A stretch of DNA of 64,000 bases from the NCBI GenBank assembly GCA_019635215.1, contig JAHBZZ010000001.1, positions 248,001-312,000 on the forward strand, read 5' to 3'. Positions 8,787 through 17,880 of this stretch are shown one piece after another. Made by a program: the position numbers and the translations under genes. Source of the DNA: Nitrosomonas sp. (GTDB lineage Bacteria; Pseudomonadota; Gammaproteobacteria; Burkholderiales; Nitrosomonadaceae). Under the pieces are notes generated by a model. That model had not been told where the DNA came from. It worked only from the letters and a program-made list of their open reading frames with translations, and did no database searches. Within the stretch, counting starts at the first letter, position 1, and every line of letters starts with the position of its first letter.

Positions 8787-8846
8787 CGGACTTCCGAATA
8801 TGCATCAGCATTACCTGCAAGCTCGAACGGAGCATTCGGAAGTACG
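8787..8846 (+). other. Strong hairpin in the mRNA between the His-rich protein and ZIP genes
   Basis: ACTTCCGAAT (8790-8799) pairs with ATTCGGAAGT (8834-8843); the stem extends by GC/GC past a two-base bulge and by CCG/CGG outside. The loop is about 28 bases. No T-run follows, so a processing or mRNA-stability element is as likely as a terminator. The remainder of 8779-8956 shows no gene. Confidence 0.5.
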
Positions 8847-8956
8847 GCTCAAAGTTTCAAAAACGAATTTTAAACTGCGATCAGTATCGCCCGAATCAGA
8901 CTACACCAGCCCCTACGAAAACGAAGCAATGTCGGCGCCGATAACAATCACTGACC

Positions 8957-9736
8957 ATGAATAATTTTACAATCTTTGCCACACTGACAGCCTCTCTGAT
9001 CGTTATCATGGTCGCAGCCTGCTCTGCTTTCGTACTTTATTACATTAAAGACAGTACATTGAGAGTCTGGATGCCGCGGCTGGTCGCCGGCGCAGTCGGC
9101 GTTTTACTCGGTGATGCTTTTCTACACCTCCTGCCCGATGCGATGGCGTCATCGGAAAGTGCCAGCACAGTATTGATCTGGACACTGACCGGCATTCTTT
9201 GTTTTTACGGCATTGAACAATGCCTTCACTGGCGGCATGACCACAGCATGGCAATACCCACTGTCAATGCATGCAAACCTGCTCCGTTCGCAAAGATGAA
9301 TCTGCTCGGCGACGGCATTCATAATTTTGTTGATGGCGTGCTCATTGCAGGCAGTTTTCTCGCTGATCCGGTACTGGGCGTCACCACAACCGCCGCCATC
9401 ATAATGCATGAAATACCACAGGAAATATCGGATATCGCCGTGCTGATACAAGGTGGATTCACAAAAAGGCAGGCCGTCATTGCGAATGTACTCTGTGCAT
9501 CTGCGTGCATTGCCGGCGCCATGACGACCTTACTGGCCGCTCATGTGATCACGTTGAGTCTAAGCGCCCTGCTGGCAATCACCGCAGGAGGATTCATCTA
9601 TATCGCCACGACCGATCTGATACCCCTCCTGCGCCAATCCCGGATGCAACTCACATTACCGATGCATGTAGCAGCGACCGCAGCGGGAGTCATTTCGATG
9701 CAGGCCATTCTATGGCTCGAACCATTCATAGACTGA
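8957..9736 (+). CDS. ZIP-family metal (zinc) permease
   Basis: A 259-residue inner-membrane protein with about eight hydrophobic segments. Seen: HNFVDG (about 122-127) in TM4 and HEIPQE (about 154-159) in TM5, the two metal-site motifs of ZIP carriers, and a His-containing loop CLHWRHDHS between TM3 and TM4. ZIP proteins take up Zn2+ and related divalent metals into the cytoplasm. The gene ends 16 bases before the CobW gene at 9753, so the permease and the GTPase chaperone are probably on one transcript. Zinc as the substrate is inferred from the neighbours; Fe or Mn cannot be excluded from sequence alone. Confidence 0.92.
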   Translation: MNNFTIFATLTASLIVIMVAACSAFVLYYIKDSTLRVWMPRLVAGAVGVLLGDAFLHLLPDAMASSESASTVLIWTLTGILCFYGIEQCLHWRHDHSMAIPTVNACKPAPFAKMNLLGDGIHNFVDGVLIAGSFLADPVLGVTTTAAIIMHEIPQEISDIAVLIQGGFTKRQAVIANVLCASACIAGAMTTLLAAHVITLSLSALLAITAGGFIYIATTDLIPLLRQSRMQLTLPMHVAATAAGVISMQAILWLEPFID

Positions 9737-9752
9737 AAGATAAGATAAGCCC

Positions 9753-11093
9753 ATGACAACAAAAATACCCGTAACCGTACTGACAGGATTTCTGGGATCC
9801 GGCAAGACCACGCTGCTTAATCGTATTCTCTCGGAGAATCACGGCAAACGAATCGCTGTGATCGAAAATGAATACGGCGAAATCGGTGTAGACAATGACC
9901 TGGTTATTGGCGCTGAAGAAGAAATATTTGAAATGAACAACGGCTGTATTTGCTGCACCGTGCGTGGAGATTTGATTCGCATTCTGGGTAACCTGATGAA
10001 ACGCCGCGATCGGTTTGATTACATCATTATCGAAACAACCGGAATGGCGGACCCGGGGCCGGTAGCACAGACTTTCTTTACGGACGACGAAATAAAAAAT
10101 GCGCTATATCTGGACGGCATCGTGACACTCGTGGATGCAAAGCACGTCGTTGAACATTTTAATGACAGCGATGAAGTCAAACAGCAAATTGCATTCGCCG
10201 ACGTGATTCTGCTCAACAAAACGGATCTGGTATCATCCTCAGCGCTCGATGCGCTGGAAGCCCGGATTCATACCATGAATGCGGTTGCCAGAATTTTTCG
10301 AACGCAGGATGCAAACATCGCCATGAACCACATCCTTGATTTAGGCGGATTCGATCTCGATCGCGCACTTGCGGTGGATCCACAATTTCTCGAACCCGAA
10401 TATCCCTTTGAATGGAGCGGCTGTTACCCTCTTGAAGCAGGTGCCTATGCGCTGGTCCTCGATTCAGGCCCCGATCCGGCAATGAATATCTGGATCAGCG
10501 CTCTGTCCGATACATCTGCAGGATCGATGCACACTGCGATCAACACCGCCGTCCTGGCTTTTTCCAGTAATAAATTGATAATGCAATCCGGAAATACCCT
10601 GTATCCCGATAATCTTCTCTATCAATTGCAACTGTATGCTCCACCACTGCTATTTCCTATAGAAATCAAAAAATCCGGCGTTTACGCGCTTTTTACCGAA
10701 CATCATCCGGATGAATTCTCCGCTTATCTCAAAAATTCCGATGGCAATCGTCTTCATCCGGTCACGTCACACGAATACAAGCCCGATCACGAGCACGATG
10801 ATGAAGTCATATCCATTGGCATCACCACACCGGGCGAACTTGACCTTGACAGATTCCAGGTCTGGCTGCGTGAGCTGCTGAGCACAAAGGGGCCTGATAT
10901 TTTCCGGATGAAAGGCATACTGAACTTTCGTGAAATGCCTGAACGGTATATCTTTCAGGGCGTGCATATGCTCTTCGATGGACGCCCAGACCGCCCCTGG
11001 GGAAACGAACCGCGTAAAAATACATTGATTTTTATTGGCAGAAATCTGGATCGTAACGAACTTAACACAGGTTTCAGCGCATGTTTGGATTAG
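9753..11093 (+). CDS. COG0523 GTPase with a long inserted domain
   Basis: A 446-residue CobW-family GTPase. Seen: GFLGSGKTT at 12-20, GCICC at 64-68, ETTG, NKTD near 155, and a CobW_C end ([34 protein letters not shown]). Between the G domain and CobW_C, residues about 210-330 form an insertion not found in the other two CobW proteins here, followed by a short acidic His patch ([12 protein letters not shown]). The insert has no recognisable motif. Family knowledge assigns zinc-delivery roles to such proteins. It overlaps the WD40 gene by 13 bases, which implies coupled translation. Confidence 0.93.
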   Translation: MTTKIPVTVLTGFLGSGKTTLLNRILSENHGKRIAVIENEYGEIGVDNDLVIGAEEEIFEMNNGCICCTVRGDLIRILGNLMKRRDRFDYIIIETTGMADPGPVAQTFFTDDEIKNALYLDGIVTLVDAKHVVEHFNDSDEVKQQIAFADVILLNKTDLVSSSALDALEARIHTMNAVARIFRTQDANIAMNHILDLGGFDLDRALAVDPQFLEPEYPFEWSGCYPLEAGAYALVLDSGPDPAMNIWISALSDTSAGSMHTAINTAVLAFSSNKLIMQSGNTLYPDNLLYQLQLYAPPLLFPIEIKKSGVYALFTEHHPDEFSAYLKNSDGNRLHPVTSHEYKPDHEHDDEVISIGITTPGELDLDRFQVWLRELLSTKGPDIFRMKGILNFREMPERYIFQGVHMLFDGRPDRPWGNEPRKNTLIFIGRNLDRNELNTGFSACLD

Positions 11094-12163
11094 ATCCTCC
11101 GTATTTCAGAAAAAATGCCCTGAACGAACAATGGTGTCTGTCAGTAGAGGAACATATCATTGATATAGCCTGGTCACCCGATGCAGAACGTCTGGCCGCC
11201 ATCACAGCCGAGGGGAGAATTTTTCTGATCAATGTCCAAAGCAACACAGCAACCGACAAACAGATCGGATATCATGCCCACGGCGGCAATTCAGTCTCGT
11301 GGAATTCGGACGGCACCCGGCTGGCCACATCAGGTCAGGACGGCAGAATACAAATCTGGGACGGTCTTTCCGGAACGCTGCTTTATACCCTCGAAACGAA
11401 AGACAATTGGGTTGGTAGGGTTGCCTATCATCCAAAACAGCCGGTACTGGCATTTTCTGCTGGACGAACACTGAAATGCTGGCGTGAATCTGAAGGAATC
11501 ATTTATGAATCCTCGGATCATGCCAGCACAATTGCCGATATAGGATGGCATCCTGACGGCGCCGTTGTGGCTGTCGCTGCGTATAACGGTCTCACACTGC
11601 ACACGCCGGTCAGGCAATCCAATCCGCATAAGCTCCACTGGAAGGGATCCAGCCTGCTTCTCGCATGGAGCCCAGACGCACGCTATATTGCGACCGGCGA
11701 ACAGGATTCGACGGTACATTTCTGGTATGTTGATACAGGCATGGATGCACAGATGTGGGGGTTTGACACGAAAGTCCTTGAGCTCTCCTGGCACTCATCC
11801 GGACGATGGCTGGCCACTGGTGGGGGAATTTCTATCAGCATCTGGGATTGCAGCGGAAATGGACCAGCCGGTCGTACACCCCAGACATTAAGCTGCCATT
11901 TCAACAGAATCACACAGCTAGCGTATCAGCCACTCGGTCATTATCTGGTTTCAACCGATGTAGATCGGTTTCTATTGTTATGGGAACCGGAAAAACATGA
12001 CAAGCTTGTTGGTGCAACGTCACTTTCCGCACCTGCAAGTTGTGTACGCTGGGCACCCCTGGGAAACAATCTTGTTATCGGCCAATTTGACGGCGTTATA
12101 GCGTCCTTCACCCCCAATTCCATATATTCCGATCAAGATCCGCGTACGGACGTAGTCATATGA
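11081..12163 (+). CDS. WD40-repeat beta-propeller protein between two CobW genes
   Basis: A 360-residue cytoplasmic protein with no signal peptide. Repeated WD40 units are seen throughout ([84 protein letters not shown]), enough for about seven blades. WD40 propellers are binding platforms rather than enzymes. The start lies inside the 3' end of one CobW gene and the stop overlaps the start of the next (ATGA), so the three are translated as a unit. A scaffold that joins the metallochaperone to its clients is an inference from this arrangement; no zinc-binding motif is obvious. Confidence 0.88.
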   Translation: MFGLDPPYFRKNALNEQWCLSVEEHIIDIAWSPDAERLAAITAEGRIFLINVQSNTATDKQIGYHAHGGNSVSWNSDGTRLATSGQDGRIQIWDGLSGTLLYTLETKDNWVGRVAYHPKQPVLAFSAGRTLKCWRESEGIIYESSDHASTIADIGWHPDGAVVAVAAYNGLTLHTPVRQSNPHKLHWKGSSLLLAWSPDARYIATGEQDSTVHFWYVDTGMDAQMWGFDTKVLELSWHSSGRWLATGGGISISIWDCSGNGPAGRTPQTLSCHFNRITQLAYQPLGHYLVSTDVDRFLLLWEPEKHDKLVGATSLSAPASCVRWAPLGNNLVIGQFDGVIASFTPNSIYSDQDPRTDVVI

Positions 12164-13260
12164 CAATGCACACACTGATCCCTGTAACGTTACTGACAGG
12201 TTTTCTGGGCAGCGGAAAGACAACCGTGCTGAATCATTTGGTAAAGCAGCCCGAACTGGCCGATACCCTGGTGATCATTAACGAGTTTGGTGAAATCGGG
12301 CTCGATCACCTGCTGGTAGCGCAGAGCACGGAAAATGTCATCACTGAAATGAGCAGCGGATGCCTGTGCTGCACAATCCGGGGAGACCTGGTCAAGACAT
12401 TGAGAGATATTACATGGCGTTTTGCACGTCATGGTAAACGCCGGTTCCGGCGGGTATTAATCGAAACTACAGGATTAGCGGATCCGGCGCCGATTATCCA
12501 TACACTGATGACAGAACCCACGGTAGTCAGCCGTTATCGACTGGATGGTGTGGTCGTCACGATTGACGGGGTAAACGCAGAGCATACACTCGACGAGTAT
12601 CCCGAAGCAGTCAAACAGGCGGCCGTTGCGGATTGCCTTCTGCTGACTAAATCCGATTTGGTCACATCTGAGAACTACAGTCGATTACATAAACGCCTAG
12701 TCAACATCAATCCATCCGCGCTCCGCTGGCAAATTACACTTGGCCAGGTGGATCCCGGACATGTATTGAATTTGGGTTTGTTCTCAACGTACGGCAAAGT
12801 TCCCGATGTTGTACGCTGGCTCAATGAAGAAGCCTATACAGTCAATACCAGCGGGCATGGCAATAACCCATCGCATCCCCACCACGACCACACACATGAG
12901 CACGGACAACACCATCATGATCATACTCATGACGTCAATCGCCACGACGACCATATCCGCGCTTTTTGCCTGAGTATAGACGAACCGATAACCGAAGAAG
13001 GCTATCTGGCCTGGCTGGATCTGTTGATGACGTTTGTCGGCAGTAACATTCTGCGCGTCAAGGGCATCCTGAACATTGCAGGTTATGACCATCCAATGGT
13101 TATTCATGGTGTTCAGCATATATTTCATCCACCCACACCGCTACCGGCCTGGCCTGGAGAAGATCAGCGCTCCAGAATTGTCTTCATTACCCGTGACGTT
13201 GAGCGTGAAGCAGTGGAACAAATCTTTAACTACATTGCCAACACCCCGTATCGCAGCTAA
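12160..13260 (+). CDS. COG0523 GTPase with a His-rich metal-binding loop
   Basis: A 366-residue CobW-family GTPase: GFLGSGKTT at 14-22, GCLCC at 67-71, ETTGLADPAPI, TKSDL near 167, CobW_C with ILRVKGILNIAG. A loop around residues 233-265 carries 14 histidines within about 35 residues (HPHHDHTHEHGQHHH pattern), the hallmark of zinc-storing or zinc-delivering members of the family. It is translationally coupled to the WD40 gene upstream (ATGA) and lies 10 bases ahead of cysS, whose product is a zinc enzyme and thus a possible client. That link is suggestive only. Confidence 0.94.
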   Translation: MTMHTLIPVTLLTGFLGSGKTTVLNHLVKQPELADTLVIINEFGEIGLDHLLVAQSTENVITEMSSGCLCCTIRGDLVKTLRDITWRFARHGKRRFRRVLIETTGLADPAPIIHTLMTEPTVVSRYRLDGVVVTIDGVNAEHTLDEYPEAVKQAAVADCLLLTKSDLVTSENYSRLHKRLVNINPSALRWQITLGQVDPGHVLNLGLFSTYGKVPDVVRWLNEEAYTVNTSGHGNNPSHPHHDHTHEHGQHHHDHTHDVNRHDDHIRAFCLSIDEPITEEGYLAWLDLLMTFVGSNILRVKGILNIAGYDHPMVIHGVQHIFHPPTPLPAWPGEDQRSRIVFITRDVEREAVEQIFNYIANTPYRS

Positions 13261-13270
13261 AAATGCTTCT

Positions 13271-14668
13271 ATGAATACGCCTATCCTGCTCTATAACACG
13301 TTAACCCGGTGTAAAACGACGCTGCAAACCGGACACCCCGATCACGTGACGATGTATGTATGCGGTCCCACGGTTTATAACTATGCCCATATCGGCAATG
13401 CAAGACCTGCGGTGGTTTTTGATGTATTGGCGCGACTGCTTCGCCGGTATTTCCAGAACGTTTTATATGCCCGCAACTTCACAGATATCGACGACAAGAT
13501 CAATGCGGCAGCTGCCGAAGCCGGATTGCCCATTCATGCGATCACGTCCCGGTATATCGAGGCATATCATGAAGATATGCAGGCACTGGGCATTCTACCA
13601 CCTGACCACGAACCGCGCGTGACCGACCATATTCCGGATATTCTCGATCTGATACAACGTCTGCTCAGCCGGGATCATGCCTATGTCGCACAGGCACATG
13701 TATTGTTTCATGTGCCTTCGTATCCACAGTATGGACAGTTGTCACGCCGGCAACCCGAAGATATGCAGGCTGGCGCGCGCGTCGAAATTGCGCCTTACAA
13801 AAGGGATCCGCTGGATTTTGTGCTCTGGAAACCATCAGCGTCAGATCAGCCAGGCTGGGATAGTCCCTGGGGAAGAGGTCGCCCGGGCTGGCATATCGAG
13901 TGCTCGGCGATGATCGGGCGATACTTCGATGGTACCATTGACATTCATGGCGGCGGACAAGATTTGATATTTCCCCATCACGACAATGAAATTGCACAAG
14001 GCACCTGCGCACATGATGGTCGCCTTTACTGCCGTACCTGGGTACATAATAGTTTCGTTACCGTTGATGGGCAGAAGATGTCGAAATCACTCGGTAATAT
14101 TTTACTGGTACGCGATTTGTTGAAAGAAGCCCCAGGTGAAGCAATTCGTCTGGCCTTGCTGTTAACGCACTATCGCCATCCACTGGATTGGTGTGAACAG
14201 CGGCTCACCACCGCCCGCAGAATGTTATCGCGTTTCTATACCAGCCTCGCTAAAGTGGCGTCGATTGAATCCGCCACCGAAAGCAAAGTAGATGAAGTGC
14301 TATTGCATGCACTATGCAATGATCTCAACACGCCTCTGGCCATTACCCGCTTACATGAGCTGACAAACATGCTAGATACTGCTGACAACGGCACCAAAGC
14401 AATGGCTAAAGGTCAATTACTGGCATCCGCCGGACTGCTGGGGCTTTTGCAGCAGAAACCACTGCACGCGTTGCAGGCACTGCAATTTGAACACCAGTCA
14501 GAGATACTTCCGACAGCATGTATTGAAACAATGCTTGCCGAACGGAAACGGGCGCGTGAAGCGCATGATTTCGGACGTGCCGATGCGATCCGCACCGAAC
14601 TGGAATCAGCCGGTATTGCCATTGCCGACACCCCGCAAGGCACCCTATGGCGACAGATTAATACCTGA
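13271..14668 (+). CDS. cysS: Cysteinyl-tRNA synthetase (zinc-island copy)
   Basis: A 465-residue class I synthetase that charges tRNA-Cys. Seen: CGPTVYNYAHIGN with the first zinc Cys and the HIGH-like HIGN, WHIECSAM with the second Cys, FPHHDNE giving the His and Glu ligands, and KMSKS at the end of the active site. All four zinc ligands are therefore kept, unlike in the HisI and DksA copies here. The ATG at 13271 is chosen because the family begins a few residues before this point; the longer open frame upstream overlaps the CobW gene. Its presence in the zinc operon suggests a second copy expressed under zinc limitation, but whether another cysS exists in the genome cannot be seen. Confidence 0.95.
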   Translation: MNTPILLYNTLTRCKTTLQTGHPDHVTMYVCGPTVYNYAHIGNARPAVVFDVLARLLRRYFQNVLYARNFTDIDDKINAAAAEAGLPIHAITSRYIEAYHEDMQALGILPPDHEPRVTDHIPDILDLIQRLLSRDHAYVAQAHVLFHVPSYPQYGQLSRRQPEDMQAGARVEIAPYKRDPLDFVLWKPSASDQPGWDSPWGRGRPGWHIECSAMIGRYFDGTIDIHGGGQDLIFPHHDNEIAQGTCAHDGRLYCRTWVHNSFVTVDGQKMSKSLGNILLVRDLLKEAPGEAIRLALLLTHYRHPLDWCEQRLTTARRMLSRFYTSLAKVASIESATESKVDEVLLHALCNDLNTPLAITRLHELTNMLDTADNGTKAMAKGQLLASAGLLGLLQQKPLHALQALQFEHQSEILPTACIETMLAERKRAREAHDFGRADAIRTELESAGIAIADTPQGTLWRQINT

Positions 14669-14691
14669 TTGATATGAAACAGTAGCCAACC

Positions 14692-14919
14692 ATGTGTATT
14701 CTTTTCCTGATTCGGATTTATCAATACTGTGTCAGCCCAGTGCTCAGCAGCAATTACCACCTTCATCCTTCCTGCTCGCAATACGCCTTGGAAGCTGTGC
14801 AAAGCCACGGTGCGATAAAAGGAGGCTGGCTTGCAATCCGTCGCATTGGGTGCTGCTATCCCTGGCATCCGGGCGGCCATGATCCTGTACCACCGGTAAA
14901 ATACAAACAGATGAATTAG
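14692..14919 (+). CDS. yidD: YidD-family membrane protein insertion factor
   Basis: A 75-residue protein matching YidD from end to end: an amphipathic N terminus LIRIYQYCVSPVLSS, HPSCSQYALEAVQSHGAIKGGWLAIRRI, and CYPWHPGGHDPVP. YidD proteins sit on the inner face of the membrane and assist YidC/Sec insertion. The normal genomic place of yidD is between rnpA and yidC, so this copy within a zinc operon is out of place and is probably a paralogue. It is 23 bases after cysS and 2 bases before queD. Confidence 0.9.
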   Translation: MCILFLIRIYQYCVSPVLSSNYHLHPSCSQYALEAVQSHGAIKGGWLAIRRIGCCYPWHPGGHDPVPPVKYKQMN

Positions 14920-14921
14920 AT

Positions 14922-15509
14922 ATGCTGATTCGCAAACGCTTCCGATTCGAGAATGCACACAGGGTACGCGGATGCAGCACGCGTCGCTGCGCCCATTCGA
15001 TTCATGGTCATTCCTATAAAATTGAATTACTACTGGAAGCGCACGCCTTCGACAACGGTCAAATGGTTTATGACTTCGGATTACTCAAAAATAATGTCCA
15101 CGATTTGATTGATGCTTTCGACCATGCAGTTTCATTGTGGTCTGGAGATGATCCTGATTACCTGGCTGCCATGCGCAAGTACTCCGAACGCTGGGTACTG
15201 ATTCCGGTATCACCCAGTGCCGAGCAATTCTCACGGCTGTTCTTTCGTCTTCTCAATACCACGCTGTCACTGACAGACATGGTTAACGGCGAAGTCGGTG
15301 TAGAGCTGCATTCGGTGATTGTCCATGAAACCGAGGCCGGTTACGCGCAATGTTTCCAAGAAGACGCTGACAATCCACGCATGGGCACAATAGACCTTAA
15401 TGATATCGAATTTTCTCCAGCAATCATTGCAAACTGGAGTGAACCAGGCCTTTTCGAACGCCTTAAACGAGACGAGCGGCGTACTAATCCCAAACCAAGT
15501 GATGGCTAA
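14922..15509 (+). CDS. queD: 6-pyruvoyl-tetrahydropterin synthase / QueD-family protein
   Basis: A 195-residue member of the PTPS/QueD family, cytoplasmic. QueD makes 6-carboxy-tetrahydropterin for queuosine synthesis. Seen: FENAHRV and IHGHSYKIEL supplying the three zinc His ligands, a Cys just before them (RRCAHSIHGHS) in the place of the catalytic Cys, DFGLLK and the FDHAVSL segment. It is longer than the 120-residue QueD core, with insertions in the middle and a C-terminal tail of about 40 residues. QueD/PTPS paralogues are known to cluster with COG0523 genes. Exact substrate is unknown; the zinc ligands remain. Confidence 0.88.
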   Translation: MLIRKRFRFENAHRVRGCSTRRCAHSIHGHSYKIELLLEAHAFDNGQMVYDFGLLKNNVHDLIDAFDHAVSLWSGDDPDYLAAMRKYSERWVLIPVSPSAEQFSRLFFRLLNTTLSLTDMVNGEVGVELHSVIVHETEAGYAQCFQEDADNPRMGTIDLNDIEFSPAIIANWSEPGLFERLKRDERRTNPKPSDG

Positions 15510-15685
15510 TTTATGATACGTAAAAACCCGGGCGGCAATATGCCTATAGTTTTGAAAGTTGCCTTTGTTGATATTAACTAAGGAGAAATGCACATAAAGC
15601 GATCATCAAGAAATGAATTGTAAATCTGGAAATTTATGTTCGACCCTTGTCAATATCATTGTCGATACCTAGATGAAAGACGAGT

Positions 15686-16810
15686 ATGCAAAGTTTTGAC
15701 GTTGTAATTGTCGGCGCAGGCCCGGCAGGCATTGGCATGGCGCTGGAATTGAACAAAATACCGGGACTGAAGTACGGCGTTTTAGAAAGTGGCCGCATAG
15801 GCGAATCTTTTCGATGTTGGCCGGCACAAACACGTCTAATAACGCCGTCTTTCTACAGCAATCCATTCGGTCTGGCAGACCTGAATGCCGTCGATGCAAC
15901 AAGTTCACCTGCCATCTTTGCCGGCGCGGAGCATCTGAGTGGTAATCAATATGCAGATTATCTGACATTCGTTGCGAATGCAGCAGAACTGCCAATCGCC
16001 TGCGGCTGCAAGGTAATGCAAGTCGATCCTGATCCAGATGGTGGTTTCATTTTACTCACTGAGTACGGCAAATTGTTTACGCAATTTCTGATTTGGGCAA
16101 CCGGGGAGTATCAGTTTCCCGACCTGAAGCCCTTTCCCGGTGGTCACTGGTGTCGGCATTACGCACAAATAGAAGATTGGCAGGCCATGGAAGCGGGCAC
16201 TTACACCATCATAGGCGGCTATGAAAGTGGTTTGGATTCGGCCATCAACCTGCTCGAATTCGGTCATCAGGTTCGTTTGCTGGTACGCAAACCCACTTGG
16301 GATTTACCTGATGTGTACGACCCGAGTCAAACACTTTCACCATTTACCCGCGAACGTTTGCGGAAAGTGGAATCTAGCAACCGGCTGCAAATTATCTACG
16401 ACGCGGACGTGGTTGAAGTGACCCGGGAGGAGAATGGCAATTTTTGCATTCATACAGCCGACGGTCGGCGCTGGGAAACGACGCACCCGCCTATTCTGGG
16501 CACGGGTTTTCTCAAAGGCGGCGGCGCACGTCAGATTACAGATCTCTGGATGTGGGGCGACGACGATCACATCGTTCTAAGTGACGTAGACGAATCAATT
16601 TATGCGCCCGGATTGTTTCTGATTGGACCTCAGGTGCGTCACGATCTGCGTATTTATTGCTTTATCTATAAATTCCGTCAGCGCTTTGCACGTATTGCAC
16701 ACCAAATTGCCTTGCGATTGGAACTGGTCATCGAACCATCAGAAAAATCAGAGGACGGCACCTGGGGTCCGTTCGGCAATAGCGAATGCTGCGAGGGTTG
16801 CGAATGTTGA
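15686..16810 (+). CDS. FAD/NAD(P)-dependent oxidoreductase with a Cys-rich tail
   Basis: A 374-residue flavoprotein of the CzcO/thioredoxin-reductase-like type. Seen: FAD-binding VGAGPAGIGMA at about 8-18, a second dinucleotide fold IIGGYESGLDSA at about 173-184, and the FAD-binding GLFLIGPQVRHD region near 310. The last residues, ECCEGCEC, form a compact Cys cluster that looks like a metal- or arsenic-binding tail. The stop overlaps the start of the BASS/ACR3-type transporter at 16804, so the pair is coupled. The reaction is unknown. It sits inside the zinc-linked gene run but after a 176-bp gap, so it may have its own promoter. Confidence 0.85.
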   Translation: MQSFDVVIVGAGPAGIGMALELNKIPGLKYGVLESGRIGESFRCWPAQTRLITPSFYSNPFGLADLNAVDATSSPAIFAGAEHLSGNQYADYLTFVANAAELPIACGCKVMQVDPDPDGGFILLTEYGKLFTQFLIWATGEYQFPDLKPFPGGHWCRHYAQIEDWQAMEAGTYTIIGGYESGLDSAINLLEFGHQVRLLVRKPTWDLPDVYDPSQTLSPFTRERLRKVESSNRLQIIYDADVVEVTREENGNFCIHTADGRRWETTHPPILGTGFLKGGGARQITDLWMWGDDDHIVLSDVDESIYAPGLFLIGPQVRHDLRIYCFIYKFRQRFARIAHQIALRLELVIEPSEKSEDGTWGPFGNSECCEGCEC

Positions 16811-17790
16811 ATTCATCAATGATTGAACGCCTGCTTGGCGTAACCATGACTTCTTTTATTCTGATTACCGGCATAATTACCGGCTCATTGCTTGGGCATC
16901 TTGTGCCGGCCACCGGGGAATTGTTGGGTGATCATGTGGACTACACGCTGCTCGCACTGGTCGGCTTGCTGTTCTTCGGTGTGCGTTTTGGCGCCCTGTT
17001 TCAGGCCGTAAGGAGCCTGCGCTTTCTGACAATTGCATTGCTTGCCAATTTTGTCGCGGTGCCACTGATAGGCTACGGCATCGCCTCGTTGTTCTTGTCG
17101 GCGCACCCGCTTTTCATAGTAGGGCTGGTCATTTATTTTATGTCGCCTTGCACTGATTGGTTTCTGAGTTTCACGCGGCTTGCCGGGGGTAATGTCGCCC
17201 TGGGTACCGTACTGATCCCAATCAACATGACCGTGCAGTTGCTCCTTTATCCCTTTTTCCTGCAATGGTTTACCCAGAACACCGTACAGCTCGAAGCGGG
17301 CGCCATCGGTACCAACTTACTACAATGGTTTCTGCTACCCCTGCTGGTGGCTGTTACGGCGCACCAGACGTTGCGTTGGTTGCTTAAACCCACCGGGTTC
17401 GAGTGTGTATTGGAGAGGGCAGATCAAGCTACACCGTGGGTGACAGCCTTGCTGGTGTTGCAGATATTTGCGGGCAATATTGCTGTAATCCTGGAGCATC
17501 TCTCGGTGTTTATCTGGGTGTTGCTAGCCGTGTTCACTTTCTTTCTGCTCACTTTCCTGCTTGGTGAAGGGATCAGCCGCCTGTTTCAGTTCCGATATCC
17601 TGAGCATGCTTTACTGACCATGACAATCGCTGCACGTAATGCACCACTGATGCTGGCGGTGACCATGGTTGCACTGCCTGACCAACCGCTGATCTATGCT
17701 GCACTGGTGATCGGCATGTTAGTCGAGTTCCCTCATCTAACCGCACTGCGGCATTTACTGCTAAGTACATGTGGACGTCTCCCGCCATAG
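16804..17790 (+). CDS. Bile acid:sodium symporter / ACR3-superfamily transporter
   Basis: A membrane protein of about 328 residues with nine to ten hydrophobic segments. Seen: YFMSPCTDWFLSFTRLAGGN (about 106-125), with a conserved Cys in TM4 as in ACR3 arsenite carriers, and an AARNAPLML segment near 277. BASS and ACR3 proteins move anions such as bile acids or arsenite. The ATG at 16804 overlaps the stop of the oxidoreductase gene; a start at 16819 is also possible. Substrate is not known; the neighbour's Cys-rich tail and the ACR3-like Cys leave arsenite or another thiophilic ion possible. Confidence 0.85.
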   Translation: MLNSSMIERLLGVTMTSFILITGIITGSLLGHLVPATGELLGDHVDYTLLALVGLLFFGVRFGALFQAVRSLRFLTIALLANFVAVPLIGYGIASLFLSAHPLFIVGLVIYFMSPCTDWFLSFTRLAGGNVALGTVLIPINMTVQLLLYPFFLQWFTQNTVQLEAGAIGTNLLQWFLLPLLVAVTAHQTLRWLLKPTGFECVLERADQATPWVTALLVLQIFAGNIAVILEHLSVFIWVLLAVFTFFLLTFLLGEGISRLFQFRYPEHALLTMTIAARNAPLMLAVTMVALPDQPLIYAALVIGMLVEFPHLTALRHLLLSTCGRLPP

Positions 17791-17838
17791 GGTATGGAAA
17801 GGCCGCTGCCCTGACGGGCGCACAATAGATGATAAAAC

Positions 17839-17854
17839 GGTTGTTCGAACAACC
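17839..17854. promoter_or_regulatory. 16-bp perfect palindrome upstream of thrS
   Basis: GGTTGTTCGAACAACC reads the same on both strands and ends 26 bases before the thrS ATG. An AAGGA ribosome site follows at 17866-17870. It could be an operator or an RNA hairpin affecting thrS translation. It does not resemble the Zur-like sites. Confidence 0.45.
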
Positions 17855-17880
17855 CGTCAATTTACAAGGATCTCCAAAAC

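Noticed and set aside
13076..13270. Longer N terminus for CysS
   Set aside because: This part overlaps the CobW gene in another frame and does not look like CysS; the family start is at 13271.
15510..15685. Short peptides of 22 and 11 codons between queD and the oxidoreductase
   Set aside because: Too short and without conserved features; the gap more likely holds a promoter.
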